Source of the DNA: Clostridia bacterium
GTDB lineage: Bacteria > Bacillota > Clostridia > Christensenellales > UBA1242
NCBI GenBank assembly: GCA_023228225.1
Contig: JALOBO010000006.1
Span: 1 to 64,000, forward strand
Length of the DNA stretch: 64,000 nt
Direction of reading: 5' to 3'
Shown here piece by piece: positions 23,381 to 32,960 of this stretch. Position 1 is the first letter of the stretch. Every line of letters starts with the position of its first letter. The notes under the pieces were generated by a model that saw only the letters and a list, made by a program, of their open reading frames with translations, ran no database searches and was not told where the DNA came from. A program made the translations under genes and the position numbers.

Positions 23381-26074
23381 TTATTTTTGTTTATTGATGT
23401 ACTTTTGGGCAATTAGTGTCAATAGCCCTAGTAAAATTGCTACCGCCATTAAAATCATTGCTGTAACTGCACGAGTATTTTCGGAATCGGGAATAAGGTA
23501 ACGAGTGCTAATAAACCCAGAGTATTCATTACCAAACTCATCTGAATAAATTATTTCTGTCCACGTATTCAAAGCGTTAAAATTTGTAGTTATATAAACG
23601 CGTGTATTATTTGAAAGTGTTAATCCGGAAATGGCAGACAATAAATCGCCTTCGGTCTTATAAACCGCTAAACCAGTTATTTCATCGGATAGTTTTATGT
23701 AAGCATTTGTTATTGCGGTATCTTGTGGAGATATAATAGTGCTATCTATAACCTGAGTTCGTTCGATATAACCAATACCATCATCAAGCACCACTTCATA
23801 AAATTTTAGCCCCGATAAATCGGAGTAATTTCTTACATTACTATTTAGGTTAAGAACAGTATTTTTATTTACAGATTGAACAATAAGGCTAGAACTTATA
23901 AACGGGTATTTATAAATATTTACAGTTGTTCTTATTACGCGTGCGGTATCAAATGAGAGTGCCTGTGTATCGTTTTCAATTACAAAAATGTCATCTCTAC
24001 TTACATAGCCCGAAATATAGGATTGGCTATCAGTGTCGGCATAAATTATATAGTAATAGTCTTCACACTCACTTAATATAATTACAGAAGTATTTTCGTT
24101 TAATACAGTTTCTATAACTACTCGGCTTGGCGTACTATATAAAAGTGTTTCTGTGATACATACATTAGCAATATCGGGCGGGATAGTAAGCATTACACAA
24201 TCGCTAATATTAACAGGGTGTGTGTAGTTTTGATTGGACACTGTTACAAAATTTTCAGAGTATAATGATTTGTTTAAATAAAGTACAGAGTGATTAGAAA
24301 TACTTACAAAATAGATATCTCCTGTTAATTCGTTAATGCACATTCCAGACAAACTTGTACAATTAATATTGAGCGTACTGTCTAAACTATAAACGCCATT
24401 TGAATATGCCATTTTATATATTTTTACTGATTGGTCCGTCAATGTGTTCATAATATAAATGTTATTATCAAAACCATTAAAAATATCATTAATGAAATTA
24501 AACTGTGCCATATTAATTCCGGTATTATAATAATTTGTTGAACTAAAAACGCTAAGTAATTGATCAGTTATTTTAAGAAGAAAATTAGAATTATAAGAAG
24601 CATAAAGTTTAGTAGTTGCGTCAAAAGTTTTACCAATGTCAAAACCCTTTATAAATACTGAAAAATCAGTATCATCTATGCCAAGTTTAATTATAATGTT
24701 GTTTGTATAATCAATGGCGTAGATTGCATTGTCTTTGCCCACGATTAAATCGGCAATTTGCCCCATTTCTAGTGTCCCTAAATCGGAATTAACTGTGTTA
24801 TATGATTTTACAAATTCTCCGCTAGTAGTAAAAACTTGTATACGATTTAGGTCATATACATAAATAAAATCACTATAATTGCACGTTATAAGAGAAGGCG
24901 ATACAAAATAACCTTCTTCATTACCTAAACTTCCAAAACACGAAATGTTGTAAGTACTGTCATCAGTAAATGTTATTTCTTGTATTCTATTATTTAATGT
25001 ATCGGCTACAATTAGTGTCCCTGTTTGTGTATAGCAAATGTCTTTTGGCATATAAAACCTGCCTATTTCACTGCCTTTACCGTATAAAAGTGCCGAAACA
25101 AATGTTACTCCGCCATTACTAACATCAAATTCTTTTATACTCAAATTACCAGTATCTGCTACAATAAGAGCATTATTTATTTCATCATAGAAAATTCCGT
25201 GTACGCTTGAAATACTTGCACGCAAGTTTTGGTTAACCGCCACAGCATAATTTGAGTACGAAAAAGTTGTTAGTCCTATTGTTAATAATCCGTGTGTGGA
25301 ACTAGAAATTATTAGTTTATCTTCCGCAACTGTATTTAAGGCAAGGGTAATAGAGTTTATATTTTGAAAATCGTAGTACATTGAATATGTACTGTAAACT
25401 GTACCAGACATTTCTATTTTATAAACATTTTGTCTGCCTGCACCATTATCTGATGCGATAAATAAACAAGGTATATTATTTATATAACCGCCGGTAATAG
25501 CCAGTGCTGAATTTATAGCACTTAATGATAAATTAGTATTTGTGATATCATTTAATCGGGTTGGAATAATTGTACCAAATGACTCAGCCAATCTATAAAC
25601 TATTATTGCAGAGGAGGTAAGCACATACAAATTGTAATTGTACTGTGAAATTTGCATAATAAACATATCTTGCGCATCTTCAATACTATCATCAATCCCA
25701 ATATGCGTTTCTGTTAAATTGGATAAGTTAAATGCATTTATTAGTCCGCTACTAGAATCTAATACCAGAACCATATTTTTGTAAAATTGCATTTTAATAG
25801 GTTCATAAAGTACAGCAATACTGCGAGCGGTTTCTACGCCTTGTTCATATTTAATTACCACCTTTAATGAATAGTCAAGCACATACATAGCATCAGTTGT
25901 AACACAAACATCAACTGGCTGACTTAAATTGCTCACCATTCCATCAAGTTCAAGTGTAGCAGGGGTAGCATTAATTACTGCCTCGGCATTTAAAATAATC
26001 GGCGCGTCATTATATACCAAACATATTGAAATAAGTACAAGCGATAAAGTTAATAACAACGATTTTATTTTCAT
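23381..26074 (-). CDS. Large exported NHL-propeller/SH3 protein with C-terminal anchor
   Basis: An 897-residue surface protein. It has an N-terminal signal peptide (about residues 1-22), two NHL-type beta-propeller regions (roughly 45-390 and 400-640, with repeats such as MPKDICYTQTGTLIVADTLNNRIQEI and its weaker copies), and two SH3-like segments near 660-800. A single membrane helix lies at about 868-888, followed by a basic tail. No catalytic residues were identified. RBS GAGAGG is 11 nt before ATG. The layout (signal, SH3, C-terminal helix) resembles the smaller protein at 26998-27876, suggesting a shared role at the cell surface. Function unknown. Confidence 0.75.
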   Translation of the reverse strand: MKIKSLLLTLSLVLISICLVYNDAPIILNAEAVINATPATLELDGMVSNLSQPVDVCVTTDAMYVLDYSLKVVIKYEQGVETARSIAVLYEPIKMQFYKNMVLVLDSSSGLINAFNLSNLTETHIGIDDSIEDAQDMFIMQISQYNYNLYVLTSSAIIVYRLAESFGTIIPTRLNDITNTNLSLSAINSALAITGGYINNIPCLFIASDNGAGRQNVYKIEMSGTVYSTYSMYYDFQNINSITLALNTVAEDKLIISSSTHGLLTIGLTTFSYSNYAVAVNQNLRASISSVHGIFYDEINNALIVADTGNLSIKEFDVSNGGVTFVSALLYGKGSEIGRFYMPKDICYTQTGTLIVADTLNNRIQEITFTDDSTYNISCFGSLGNEEGYFVSPSLITCNYSDFIYVYDLNRIQVFTTSGEFVKSYNTVNSDLGTLEMGQIADLIVGKDNAIYAIDYTNNIIIKLGIDDTDFSVFIKGFDIGKTFDATTKLYASYNSNFLLKITDQLLSVFSSTNYYNTGINMAQFNFINDIFNGFDNNIYIMNTLTDQSVKIYKMAYSNGVYSLDSTLNINCTSLSGMCINELTGDIYFVSISNHSVLYLNKSLYSENFVTVSNQNYTHPVNISDCVMLTIPPDIANVCITETLLYSTPSRVVIETVLNENTSVIILSECEDYYYIIYADTDSQSYISGYVSRDDIFVIENDTQALSFDTARVIRTTVNIYKYPFISSSLIVQSVNKNTVLNLNSNVRNYSDLSGLKFYEVVLDDGIGYIERTQVIDSTIISPQDTAITNAYIKLSDEITGLAVYKTEGDLLSAISGLTLSNNTRVYITTNFNALNTWTEIIYSDEFGNEYSGFISTRYLIPDSENTRAVTAMILMAVAILLGLLTLIAQKYINKQK

Positions 26075-26321
26075 CTACAAATTTGCCTCTCATAATAGTA
26101 TTATGTTTAAATTTGGTTTGTTTTTTTATGATGATAAAAGATTATAGCAAATATTACAACTTAATTCAAATACTATTCAATACTTTTTAATATATATATG
26201 CTAAATAAAACACTATACATAATGAAACTGAAAATTTGAATGTATATTATCATGTATTTCAAATAATTTTGTACAAAAATAAAATATTTTTAATATTTTT
26301 GTAAAAAAATGGCAGATAAAA
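26075..26321. other. AT-rich intergenic gap
   Basis: Between divergent genes; no gene with a ribosome binding site was seen. It must hold the promoter of the minus-strand NHL/SH3 gene, but no convincing -35/-10 pair was found. The plus-strand promoter is at 26322-26349. Confidence 0.5.
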
Positions 26322-26349
26322 TTGACATTTTTTAAATAATTAATATACA
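26322..26349 (+). promoter_or_regulatory. Promoter of the region-4-like regulator gene
   Basis: TTGACA (26322-26327), a 16-nt spacer and TATACA (26344-26349), about 77 bp before the ATG at 26426. Confidence 0.65.
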
Positions 26350-26425
26350 ATTAACTCGAATTGCGATATATTCGGGCATTTTACAATAGATAAAGCCAGA
26401 AAATAAAAAATTATGGGGGTTATTT

Positions 26426-26992
26426 ATGGAATTGAAAGTTTGGGCAAAAACATTATTAACGGTATACAAGTATTTAGAAAAAATTGCCGGCACTATTGAC
26501 AAACTTGTAGTGGACAAAAGTTTAAATACCATTTCTGATGATGCTTTTAATGTAGCAAATGAAATACTAAAATTGACTGAAAGAAAAATTACTTTAATCA
26601 ATCTAAAAGTGTTAATTGAATCTGCGCTTTCTAAATTATCAGAGCAAAAAAGCAAACTTTTAATTCTTAAATTTTTTGACTGTCTTACCTGTGAAGATAC
26701 AGCAAAACTTGAAGGAATAAGTATTCGTACATATTTTAGGCATATAGATAATGCGCTAACAACATTTACATCAGAATTAAAATTGCTAGGACTTGATGAA
26801 AATTATATAGATTATAATTTTAAACACGAAAAATGGCTTTATAGTTTATACAATAGATTGCTTGCACAAGAATTAAACAAAAAACAATCTTGCACACAAA
26901 AAGATAATATAGAACTTCAAAATAATATATTAAAACTTTTGTGTAATGCTTACGGAGCAAGAAGAAATCAAAGTTTTATTATGAAAGCATAA
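26426..26992 (+). CDS. Sigma-region-4/ArpU-like HTH protein
   Basis: A 188-residue protein whose middle (about residues 75-115, LSEQKSKLLILKFFDCLTCE then TAKLEGISIRTYFRHIDNAL) has the look of a sigma-70 region 4 helix-turn-helix. No region 2 is present. Proteins of this shape (ArpU/RinA-like late regulators) often precede phage terminase genes, and a terminase starts 1 kb downstream. That makes control of the phage cluster a reasonable but unproven guess. The C-terminal tail is basic. A GGGGG stretch serves as RBS. Confidence 0.6.
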   Translation: MELKVWAKTLLTVYKYLEKIAGTIDKLVVDKSLNTISDDAFNVANEILKLTERKITLINLKVLIESALSKLSEQKSKLLILKFFDCLTCEDTAKLEGISIRTYFRHIDNALTTFTSELKLLGLDENYIDYNFKHEKWLYSLYNRLLAQELNKKQSCTQKDNIELQNNILKLLCNAYGARRNQSFIMKA

Positions 26993-26997
26993 ATAAT

Positions 26998-27876
26998 TTA
27001 AAGGTCATCATCAAAATCTAATGATTTATCTATATCTCCAAAAGTTCTTTTGTGCGGTATGATAATGTCGTTGTTTTTAGGTTTTTCAATACGTTTAATT
27101 GTACTTTTATTAAAAGTGCGAGATGGCTTGAATAGTAAATAAATAAGAATTACAGCAGGTATTGCCATAAGTACAATAATAATTATCTGTTCGGTACTAG
27201 AAAAAATTTGCACAAGATTTAATCCAGTATTTTGATTGTTTTGCTCGGTAAAAGATATACTGTCTAATATAGTTACAGTTTCAGTGTTATCTGTAATTTT
27301 AGTTAAATTTCCGGTTAGAAAAGCATAAACATAGCCATAAACCGTATTTTGCGAAGATACATATTTTGTATAATACCATATAGTTCCACCGGAAGCAATG
27401 GCTAAATCGCCATCAATACTACCATAATAAACAGGAGTATTATCGTTAAGTGGAATAAGACCTACTTGCGAATAACTTCCTAATCGTGTGCTAGGCTCGT
27501 AACGGATACGACAATTTGAGTTGCCTACAATGCTATATGTTATATCTGTTAGATACGCCTTTTGTGGTACTTCTTTTATACACTGCACTTGCGATTTTAA
27601 TACAAAGCCTGAAATATCAATATATTCGGCACTAAAAAAATCTCCACTTTCACCAGTAAGTTTTACAAAGTAACTTCGTGGTAATTTAAAATATAAATTA
27701 GCATAGTCGTTGTTTTCACTTGCAGTACGATATAGGTAAACATTTTCGTAAGATATTCGCGCATAATACACTTTTTCGGCAAAAGTTTTATCAGTTGGCC
27801 TATTAATAATAAAACTGCTAAATATTAAAAAAATTAAAGTGAATACAGCAACTAACTTTTTTAATGTGTGTACCAT
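26998..27876 (-). CDS. Exported SH3-like protein with C-terminal membrane anchor
   Basis: A 292-residue protein with a signal peptide (about residues 1-33), two SH3-like repeats (roughly 38-105 and 110-200; the second starts TDITYSIVGNSNCRIRYEPS), a linker and a membrane helix at about 231-251. A cytoplasmic tail ends in acidic DKSLDFDDDL. Bacterial SH3 domains bind cell wall or peptides. It is convergent with the region-4-like gene and divergent from the terminase. Function unknown. Confidence 0.7.
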   Translation of the reverse strand: MVHTLKKLVAVFTLIFLIFSSFIINRPTDKTFAEKVYYARISYENVYLYRTASENNDYANLYFKLPRSYFVKLTGESGDFFSAEYIDISGFVLKSQVQCIKEVPQKAYLTDITYSIVGNSNCRIRYEPSTRLGSYSQVGLIPLNDNTPVYYGSIDGDLAIASGGTIWYYTKYVSSQNTVYGYVYAFLTGNLTKITDNTETVTILDSISFTEQNNQNTGLNLVQIFSSTEQIIIIVLMAIPAVILIYLLFKPSRTFNKSTIKRIEKPKNNDIIIPHKRTFGDIDKSLDFDDDL

Positions 27877-27995
27877 TATTTCTTAATTCCCCACAATAAT
27901 TTTAAATATATAGTTTAAATACATATTAATTATACTAATAAAATTTCAAATTCAAATTAGTATTGATGTCGTATTAACAAAGTTGAGGTGGTAAT

Positions 27996-29432
27996 TTGCA
28001 GGATTATGAGTTAATACAAAGAATACTTGCTATTGAACATGAACAAGCACTTAGGCAAGCACATAATAAATTAAGTTTTTACAACACAGGGGAATTAGTA
28101 CATTATAAGCAAATTGAATTTCATAAATCAAGTAAGCGTAATCGTTGGGTATTTGGGGGTAATCGTAGTGGTAAAACCGAATGCGGTGCAGTAGAAACTG
28201 TATGGTTTGCTAGGGGTATACACCCTTATAGAAAAATAACTAGCGCGACTTTGGGGTGGGTTGTATCGTTATCACAGCAAGTACAGCGTGATGTAGCACA
28301 ATTAAAGGTGCTTAATTATTTAAATCCTGAATGGATTATAGATATAGCAATGCTTTCAGGTAAAAAAGATTATCCGCAAAATGGTATTATTGACTATATT
28401 ACAATAAAAAATGTGTTTGGAACAGTAAGTCGTATAGGCTTTAAAAGTTGTGACCAAGGTCGAGAAAAATTTCAGGGAACTTCATTAGACTATGTATGGT
28501 TTGATGAAGAGCCACCCGAAGAAATATATAAAGAATGCCGAATGCGAGTACTTGACACAAAAGGTGATATATGGAGTACAATGACTCCGCTTAAAGGGCT
28601 TACATGGGTATATGATGAAATTTACTTAAATAGTAAAGCCGATAATGAAGTATGGCATATTAATATGGAATGGGCGGACAATCCATACTTGGATAAAGAT
28701 GAAATATCCGCTTTAACTAGCAGTATGAGTGAAGAAGAATTAGAAAGTAGAAAGTACGGTAGATTTATGAGTGGCACCGGCCTTGTTTATACAGAATTTG
28801 ATGAGCGAATACATGTAATAGAACCATTTACAGTACCGCGCGAGTGGTACGATAATATATCAATTGACCCAGGTCTTAACAATCCTTTATCGGCACATTG
28901 GTACGCCGTTAATGGTGATGGAGTGGTTTATGTAATAGCCGAACATTATGTCGCGGGCAAAGATATAGCGTATCACGCCAGTATAATACACAACATATGT
29001 GATAATCTGGAATGGCAACGCGATAGTGGTGGCAGAATTTGTGCATTAATAGATTCCGCTGCAACGCAACGAACGCTGGCAAGCACAAAAAGTGTTGTTG
29101 AATTATTTTATGATTACGGTATTCTTGTTAACCCCAGAGTAAAAAAAGATATGTTTAGTGGAATTCAACGTGTTAAAAGTTACTTAAAAAATGCTAATGG
29201 CGTTGTTAAGTTATATATATTTAAAACTTGTACAAATTTAATTCGTGAAATTAAAAGTTACTGGTGGGGTGATGGAGATATACCAAAAAAGAAAGATGAT
29301 CACTCACTAGATGAACTTAGATATTACATAATGGATAAGCCCGAAGCCTATAAACAAAAAGCCGAATTGACCGTAATTCAAAAAGACAAACAAAAATTAA
29401 TCAGGCAATTAAAAAGGAAACAAATAACTTGA
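27996..29432 (+). CDS. terL: Phage terminase large subunit
   Basis: The DNA-packaging motor of a tailed phage. The 478-residue protein has an ATPase domain with Walker A GGNRSGKTE near residue 54 and Walker B LDYVWFDEEPPEE near residue 165. The RNase H-like nuclease domain has acidic residues in SIDPGLNNP, ALIDSA and DDHSLDELRYY. All key residues are present, so the gene looks functional. Start is TTG at 27996 after GAGGTGG. First gene of an uninterrupted 11.6-kb particle module. Confidence 0.93.
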   Translation: MQDYELIQRILAIEHEQALRQAHNKLSFYNTGELVHYKQIEFHKSSKRNRWVFGGNRSGKTECGAVETVWFARGIHPYRKITSATLGWVVSLSQQVQRDVAQLKVLNYLNPEWIIDIAMLSGKKDYPQNGIIDYITIKNVFGTVSRIGFKSCDQGREKFQGTSLDYVWFDEEPPEEIYKECRMRVLDTKGDIWSTMTPLKGLTWVYDEIYLNSKADNEVWHINMEWADNPYLDKDEISALTSSMSEEELESRKYGRFMSGTGLVYTEFDERIHVIEPFTVPREWYDNISIDPGLNNPLSAHWYAVNGDGVVYVIAEHYVAGKDIAYHASIIHNICDNLEWQRDSGGRICALIDSAATQRTLASTKSVVELFYDYGILVNPRVKKDMFSGIQRVKSYLKNANGVVKLYIFKTCTNLIREIKSYWWGDGDIPKKKDDHSLDELRYYIMDKPEAYKQKAELTVIQKDKQKLIRQLKRKQIT

Positions 29433-29497
29433 ACTTAATTATTCAATTTTTGAAAGAAGTTTATAACACAATAAAAACCCTGATAACAGGTAAATAG
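29429..29497 (+). CDS. Possible 22-aa peptide
   Basis: A TTG-started frame overlapping the terL stop (TTGA) with AAGGA 10 nt upstream. It encodes LNLIIQFLKEVYNTIKTLIT and two more residues, a short amphipathic peptide. It may be chance. Confidence 0.25.
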   Translation: MNLIIQFLKEVYNTIKTLITGK

Positions 29498-29521
29498 TAA
29501 CAATAGTTAAAGGTGGCTTTT

Positions 29522-29890
29522 ATGAGAAAGGATAAAAATATTGAAGATGTATCAAAAAAGTGTAGTATTAAAAAATTATCTCGGGCGCTACTTAAAAAAG
29601 CACTCGGGTATTCCATAAACGAGATTGCCGAGGAGTATGTATCGGGCGAGAATGATGAGTTAAAATTAATTAAAAGAAAAGTTACTACAAAACACATTCC
29701 ACCCGATATTCCTGCGGCAAAAATTTTAATTGAAATGCTTTCCTTGCAAACTAGCGATATTAAAGAGATGTCAGATGTTGAATTAGAACGAGAAAAGCAC
29801 CGACTTATAGAAATAATATCAAAAGTAGGTAATTTAAACAGTACAGAAAATATGAAAAACATTGAATCTAGCACAGATAATGATGATTAA
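29522..29890 (+). CDS. Small phage protein, candidate terminase small subunit
   Basis: A 122-residue, charged, helical protein with a start near MRKDKNIEDVSKKC, a central KALGYSINEIAEEYVSGEND and RKVTTKHIPPDIPAAKILIE. This last pattern is common in small proteins next to terL in Clostridia phages and could be the small terminase or a DNA-binding packaging factor. RBS AAGGTGG. It lies after terL rather than before, so the role is uncertain. Confidence 0.55.
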   Translation: MRKDKNIEDVSKKCSIKKLSRALLKKALGYSINEIAEEYVSGENDELKLIKRKVTTKHIPPDIPAAKILIEMLSLQTSDIKEMSDVELEREKHRLIEIISKVGNLNSTENMKNIESSTDNDD

Positions 29891-29920
29891 AATAATAATT
29901 ATTTTAAAAGGAGAATTTAT

Positions 29921-30154
29921 ATGAATATTACAAAAAATGTGTACAAAATCAAATGTGATGTACATGGTTGCAAAAACAATGCTGAGTATCGGATAGAATT
30001 TAAAAAACTTTTAAGAAATTCTGACATGAATATATGCAAAGACTGTTTAAAATCACTATATATCGAAATGGCAAAAATTATTGTACCAAAAAGTCCGCAA
30101 AATATGCTCACAAAATCGGGATTCAAATTAGTTAAAAATAAGGAGCAGGAATAA
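29921..30154 (+). CDS. Small Cys-rich (zinc-ribbon-like) phage protein
   Basis: A 77-residue protein with cysteines spaced as CDVHGC and CKDC, plausibly a zinc-binding ribbon. RBS AAAAGGAG. Its stop overlaps the portal start by 1 bp. No family recognised. Confidence 0.6.
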   Translation: MNITKNVYKIKCDVHGCKNNAEYRIEFKKLLRNSDMNICKDCLKSLYIEMAKIIVPKSPQNMLTKSGFKLVKNKEQE

Positions 30155-32130
30155 TGAAACAAGATAAAAAAATATTGAATAAACCTATGTTTTCAAAATC
30201 CGATAAAAAGTTCGTTGATAATGAGGATACAGGCGATATTGAGCAAAGTTTAATTGCCGAAATTACAGAAGATTTTAAAACTCGTCAATCCGAACGAAAA
30301 TCCTATGAAAGCCAATGGCAACTTAATACTAACTTTTTGATTGGTAATCAGTATTGCACTATTACTCCGCAGGGCGAGGTACAAGATAACGATAAACAGT
30401 ATTTTTGGCAAGAACGCGAAGTATATAATCATATTTCTGCTCTTGTTGAAACGAGACTCTCTAAACTTAATCGTTTTAAACCTGTTATGACAGTAATTCC
30501 AACCTCTGCCGATGAACACGACTTAAACTGTGCTAAACTTTCTAAAAATATTATTAATTCGGTCTATCATCGCATTGATATGAGCAAATTAATTTCTCAG
30601 GCCACAATGTGGAGTGAGGTTTGCGGAACAGCATTTTATAAAGTAATATGGGATTCTAATTCTGGACAAGTTGTTGCAAAAAATAGTTGTGGAGCACAGG
30701 TTCACGAAGGCGATATAGAGATTGTTGTTTGTCCGCCTTACGAAATTTTCCCGGATAATGTTTCGTGTAAAGAAATTGAAGAATGTCGTAGTGTAATTCA
30801 TGCAAGGGCATATCATATTGACACTATCAAAGATATTTGGGGCGTAGAAGTACAGGGCGAAGATATTGATGTGTTTTCACTTGATAATGTGTCTACCGCC
30901 GGCGGATTAGGATATACCGCTTCTGTTGCTGTCGTTGCAAAGCAAATTAAACATAACCACGCAATAGTAATAGAAAAGTATGAAGCACCATCATTAAAAT
31001 ATCCCAATGGTCGTTTAATAATTATTGCAGGAAATAAACTTTTACATATTGGAGAAATGCCATATATTAATGGGGCTTCCGGTAAACGCACTTTCCCGTT
31101 TATAAAACAAAATGCAATAGAAAATAATACATCGTTATGGGGAACGAGCGTAATAGAACGAACTATACCAGTACAGCGGGCCTATAATGCTGTTAAAAAT
31201 CGCAAACATGAATTTTTAAATCGTATTTCTATGGGCGTGCTTACTATTGAAGATGGCTCGGTTGATACCGAAAATTTAGAAGAGGAAGGGCTTTCTCCTG
31301 GTAAAGTACTTGTATACAGACAAGGTTCTAATCCACCAAGTATGATGGGAACCGAAAGTGTTCCACTTGATTTTACATATGAAGAAGAACGTTTATTAAA
31401 CGAATTTATGGTAATTAGCGGAGTTAGCGATTTAATGCGTAACTCGCACTTAACAAATTCTAGTATTAGCGGGGTTGCACTAGAATTACTTGCAGAACAA
31501 GATGATACAAGATTATCTTCTACAATTGATAATATTAAAACAGCGGTTTGTACCGTATCAAAGCACATTCTAAGGCTTTATAAACAGTATGTAAAATTGC
31601 CACGACTTGCTAGGGTTGTGGGTAAAGAAGGCTCAATAGAAGTTTACTATTTTTCTAGTAGCGACATAACAAGTGAGGACATAATATTTGAAACTGAAAC
31701 TCAATTGGGTGAAACACCTGTGCAGAAGCGCAATATGATATTAGAATTGCTAAAAGCCGGACTTTTACACGATGAAAACGGTAAATTATCTAATACTATG
31801 CGAATTAAAGCATTAGAATTAATGGGATTTGGCTTGTGGGATAATTCACAGGACCTATATAATTTGCATATAAAGCGTGCCAAAAAAGAAAATTTGCAGT
31901 TTTTAACAGATAAGGAATATTTTCAACCAGAGGAAATTGATAATCACGATTTGCATATTGATGAACATACCGCATTTATGCTTGGGGCGGAATATGAAAA
32001 AGCAGTTAAACATAATGAAAAATTGCGTGAAAATATGTTACAACATATTCGTGCACATAAACAAATAAAGCAATTTATGTTAGCGCAAGAAAATGCTTTG
32101 CCACTAGGTAATATTAAAGCAAAAAAATAG
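30154..32130 (+). CDS. Phage portal protein (P22-type)
   Basis: A 658-residue portal that forms the dodecameric DNA gateway of the capsid. The length, the N-terminal RQSERKSYESQWQLNTNFLI, the mid-region GTSVIERTIPVQRAYNAVKN and the long helical C-terminus fit the P22/podovirus portal type. It follows terL and precedes scaffold and coat, the canonical order. No frameshift was seen. Confidence 0.87.
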   Translation: MKQDKKILNKPMFSKSDKKFVDNEDTGDIEQSLIAEITEDFKTRQSERKSYESQWQLNTNFLIGNQYCTITPQGEVQDNDKQYFWQEREVYNHISALVETRLSKLNRFKPVMTVIPTSADEHDLNCAKLSKNIINSVYHRIDMSKLISQATMWSEVCGTAFYKVIWDSNSGQVVAKNSCGAQVHEGDIEIVVCPPYEIFPDNVSCKEIEECRSVIHARAYHIDTIKDIWGVEVQGEDIDVFSLDNVSTAGGLGYTASVAVVAKQIKHNHAIVIEKYEAPSLKYPNGRLIIIAGNKLLHIGEMPYINGASGKRTFPFIKQNAIENNTSLWGTSVIERTIPVQRAYNAVKNRKHEFLNRISMGVLTIEDGSVDTENLEEEGLSPGKVLVYRQGSNPPSMMGTESVPLDFTYEEERLLNEFMVISGVSDLMRNSHLTNSSISGVALELLAEQDDTRLSSTIDNIKTAVCTVSKHILRLYKQYVKLPRLARVVGKEGSIEVYYFSSSDITSEDIIFETETQLGETPVQKRNMILELLKAGLLHDENGKLSNTMRIKALELMGFGLWDNSQDLYNLHIKRAKKENLQFLTDKEYFQPEEIDNHDLHIDEHTAFMLGAEYEKAVKHNEKLRENMLQHIRAHKQIKQFMLAQENALPLGNIKAKK

Positions 32131-32144
32131 GAGTATTAGGTAAT

Positions 32145-32939
32145 ATGGAAGAAAAAAATTATGAGGGCACACCCGTTAGTACAGCGGATACTGAGCCTTT
32201 GGAACAACCACAAAGTATAGATACGCATACCGCAGATGCGGAAGAAAGTAAAGGCGGACAATCTATATTAGAGGGCTCCGAAATAGGGAAATTTAAAAGC
32301 GTGCAAGATTTATTGAATGCTTATAACAACCTTCAATCTGAATTTACACGCAAGTGTCAAAAACTCAGTGAATTGCAAAAATCTGTTTGCACAAGTACTG
32401 AAAATGTAGCCAATGTTGCTAATTTCGGTTTAGTTAATAATAATGAAAATGCTAATAACGATGGGATTTTAAAGCCTCAGTCTAATAGCATAATTGAAAC
32501 CGATATTGTAGCAAAAACAAGTGAAGTACCGCAAATGAAATATGCCACTGAGGATTGGCAAGAAATTGTAGATGATTTTATAATAAAAAACCCCGAAGCA
32601 AAAAATTATGCAAAAGACATTTCCACACTAATACTTAAAGATAAAATAGTAGCGGAAAGTTCTAATCCCTTAGAATTAGCGTGGGCAAAAGTGCTTAGTA
32701 TGCATTATAAAGAGCCGTCGGCGATTTGTAACGATGAAGAGTTTGTAAATAAATACATACTTACAAACGAAAATATAAGGCAAAAGGTTTTAATGGATTA
32801 TCTACAACAAGTTTCAGAGCAGAAGTCCCCGCCTCTAATTGTTAAATCTTTGGGTTCAGGTTTGATACAATCAAAAACTAACAAGCCAAAAAACTTTAAA
32901 GAAGCAGCATATCTGGCGGAAGCAATGCTCAAAAGTTAA
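32145..32939 (+). CDS. Phage scaffold protein
   Basis: A 264-residue, acidic, helical and disordered protein between portal and coat genes. Its size and position are those of a procapsid scaffold. The N-terminal half is low-complexity; the segment FKSVQDLLNAYNNLQSEFTR near residue 50 recurs in Clostridia phage scaffolds, and the C-terminus is basic (KTNKPKNFKEAAYLAEAMLK). No prohead protease is encoded nearby, consistent with a P22-like mechanism. Confidence 0.75.
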   Translation: MEEKNYEGTPVSTADTEPLEQPQSIDTHTADAEESKGGQSILEGSEIGKFKSVQDLLNAYNNLQSEFTRKCQKLSELQKSVCTSTENVANVANFGLVNNNENANNDGILKPQSNSIIETDIVAKTSEVPQMKYATEDWQEIVDDFIIKNPEAKNYAKDISTLILKDKIVAESSNPLELAWAKVLSMHYKEPSAICNDEEFVNKYILTNENIRQKVLMDYLQQVSEQKSPPLIVKSLGSGLIQSKTNKPKNFKEAAYLAEAMLKS

Positions 32940-32960
32940 AATATTATAATAGGAGAAAAT

